A stretch of 32,044 nucleotides of DNA from Candidatus Parabeggiatoa sp. nov. 2 (GTDB lineage Bacteria > Pseudomonadota > Gammaproteobacteria > Beggiatoales > Beggiatoaceae), in the NCBI GenBank assembly GCA_002085445.1, contig NBMI01000136.1, positions 1-32,044 of the forward strand, read 5' to 3'. Both the position numbers and the translations under genes were made by a program. Every line of letters starts with the position of its first letter. The first letter of the stretch is position 1. Below are positions 31,936 through 32,044 of this stretch, piece after piece. The notes under the pieces were generated by a model, which did not search any database, was not told where the DNA came from, and saw nothing but the letters and a program-made list of their open reading frames with translations.

Positions 31936-32044
31936 TGTCTTCCGATTCATTTATGTTAACAAAAGTTAACAATAGCACTCCTAAGAGTGGGTGAATCTAC
32001 CAAAGGCTACCGAAAATGAGAGATAGCCGCTTTATACAATCTGA
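31936..32044. other. Intergenic end of window
   Basis: Contains GTTAAC AAAA GTTAAC (about 31953-31970) and CACTCCTAAGAGTG, two small inverted repeats with no strong T-run. Nothing coding is recognised before the window ends. Confidence 0.5.

Noticed and set aside
1-32044. tRNA, rRNA or known riboswitches
   Set aside because: Read by eye, no cloverleaf with a GTTCGAATC-type T-loop, no rRNA signature and no recognisable riboswitch core was seen; a covariance-model scan would be decisive.

Overview
This 32 kb window looks like chromosomal DNA of a gammaproteobacterial sulfur oxidiser of the Beggiatoa/Thiomargarita (Thiotrichales) kind. That is an inference. It rests on the pgk-pyk-fba gene order, a gammaproteobacterial-type RppH and ribosomal protein L33, cyanobacterium-like accessory families (CHAT/STAND, DUF1822, DUF4058, Uma2, PIN), and a very heavy load of short palindromic repeats and MITE-like elements. 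No rRNA, tRNA or CRISPR array was recognised.

Layout. 1-3.8 kb: a 26-bp tandem array, an exported nucleoside hydrolase, a decayed PIN-domain toxin gene preceded by a degenerate response-regulator receiver gene, and a DUF4058 gene, all on the minus strand. 3.8-9.3 kb: a repeat-rich zone holding three small minus-strand genes for exported cysteine-rich proteins with 8, 8 and 6 mature cysteines. Several MITE-like elements lie here, one with clear 17-bp inverted termini and an 11-bp target duplication, along with ~94-bp and ~262-bp tandem arrays. 9.4-13.4 kb: a plus-strand operon of a sigma-70 region-4-like HTH protein, a DUF1822 protein and a CHAT-protease/nSTAND1-ATPase protein. The last ends at a stop codon whose downstream frame continues into a coiled coil and then into repeats, so its C-terminal sensor repeats appear to be lost. 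13.4-18.4 kb: repeats, a frameshifted alpha-carbonic anhydrase, a Uma2 tail fragment, and a P-loop ATPase gene split just after Walker B by an IS630-type element. The IS transposase is itself riddled with repeat insertions.

18.5-21.5 kb: a BrnT/BrnA-type toxin-antitoxin pair (antitoxin frameshifted) held between ~89-bp inverted repeats, then a Uma2-family nuclease and a PIN toxin with a small downstream partner. 21.5-25.7 kb: an AEC-family transporter with a duplicated 3' end, a small RHH-like protein, a membrane-anchored TPR protein and rpmG. 26.2-30.1 kb: the housekeeping block pgk, pyk, fba (lower glycolysis/Calvin cycle). 30.4-31.9 kb: two adjacent proteins sharing a paralogous membrane segment, then rppH.

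The main theme is decay and remodelling by repeats. The same few palindromic families recur between genes, inside genes and inside other mobile elements. Several keep their hairpin stems through compensatory base changes, which suggests the structure itself is maintained. The strongest leads for new biology are the cluster of exported cysteine-rich small proteins, the inverted-repeat-bounded toxin-antitoxin cassette, the sigma-like/DUF1822/CHAT-STAND operon, and the paired IKMPF membrane proteins.
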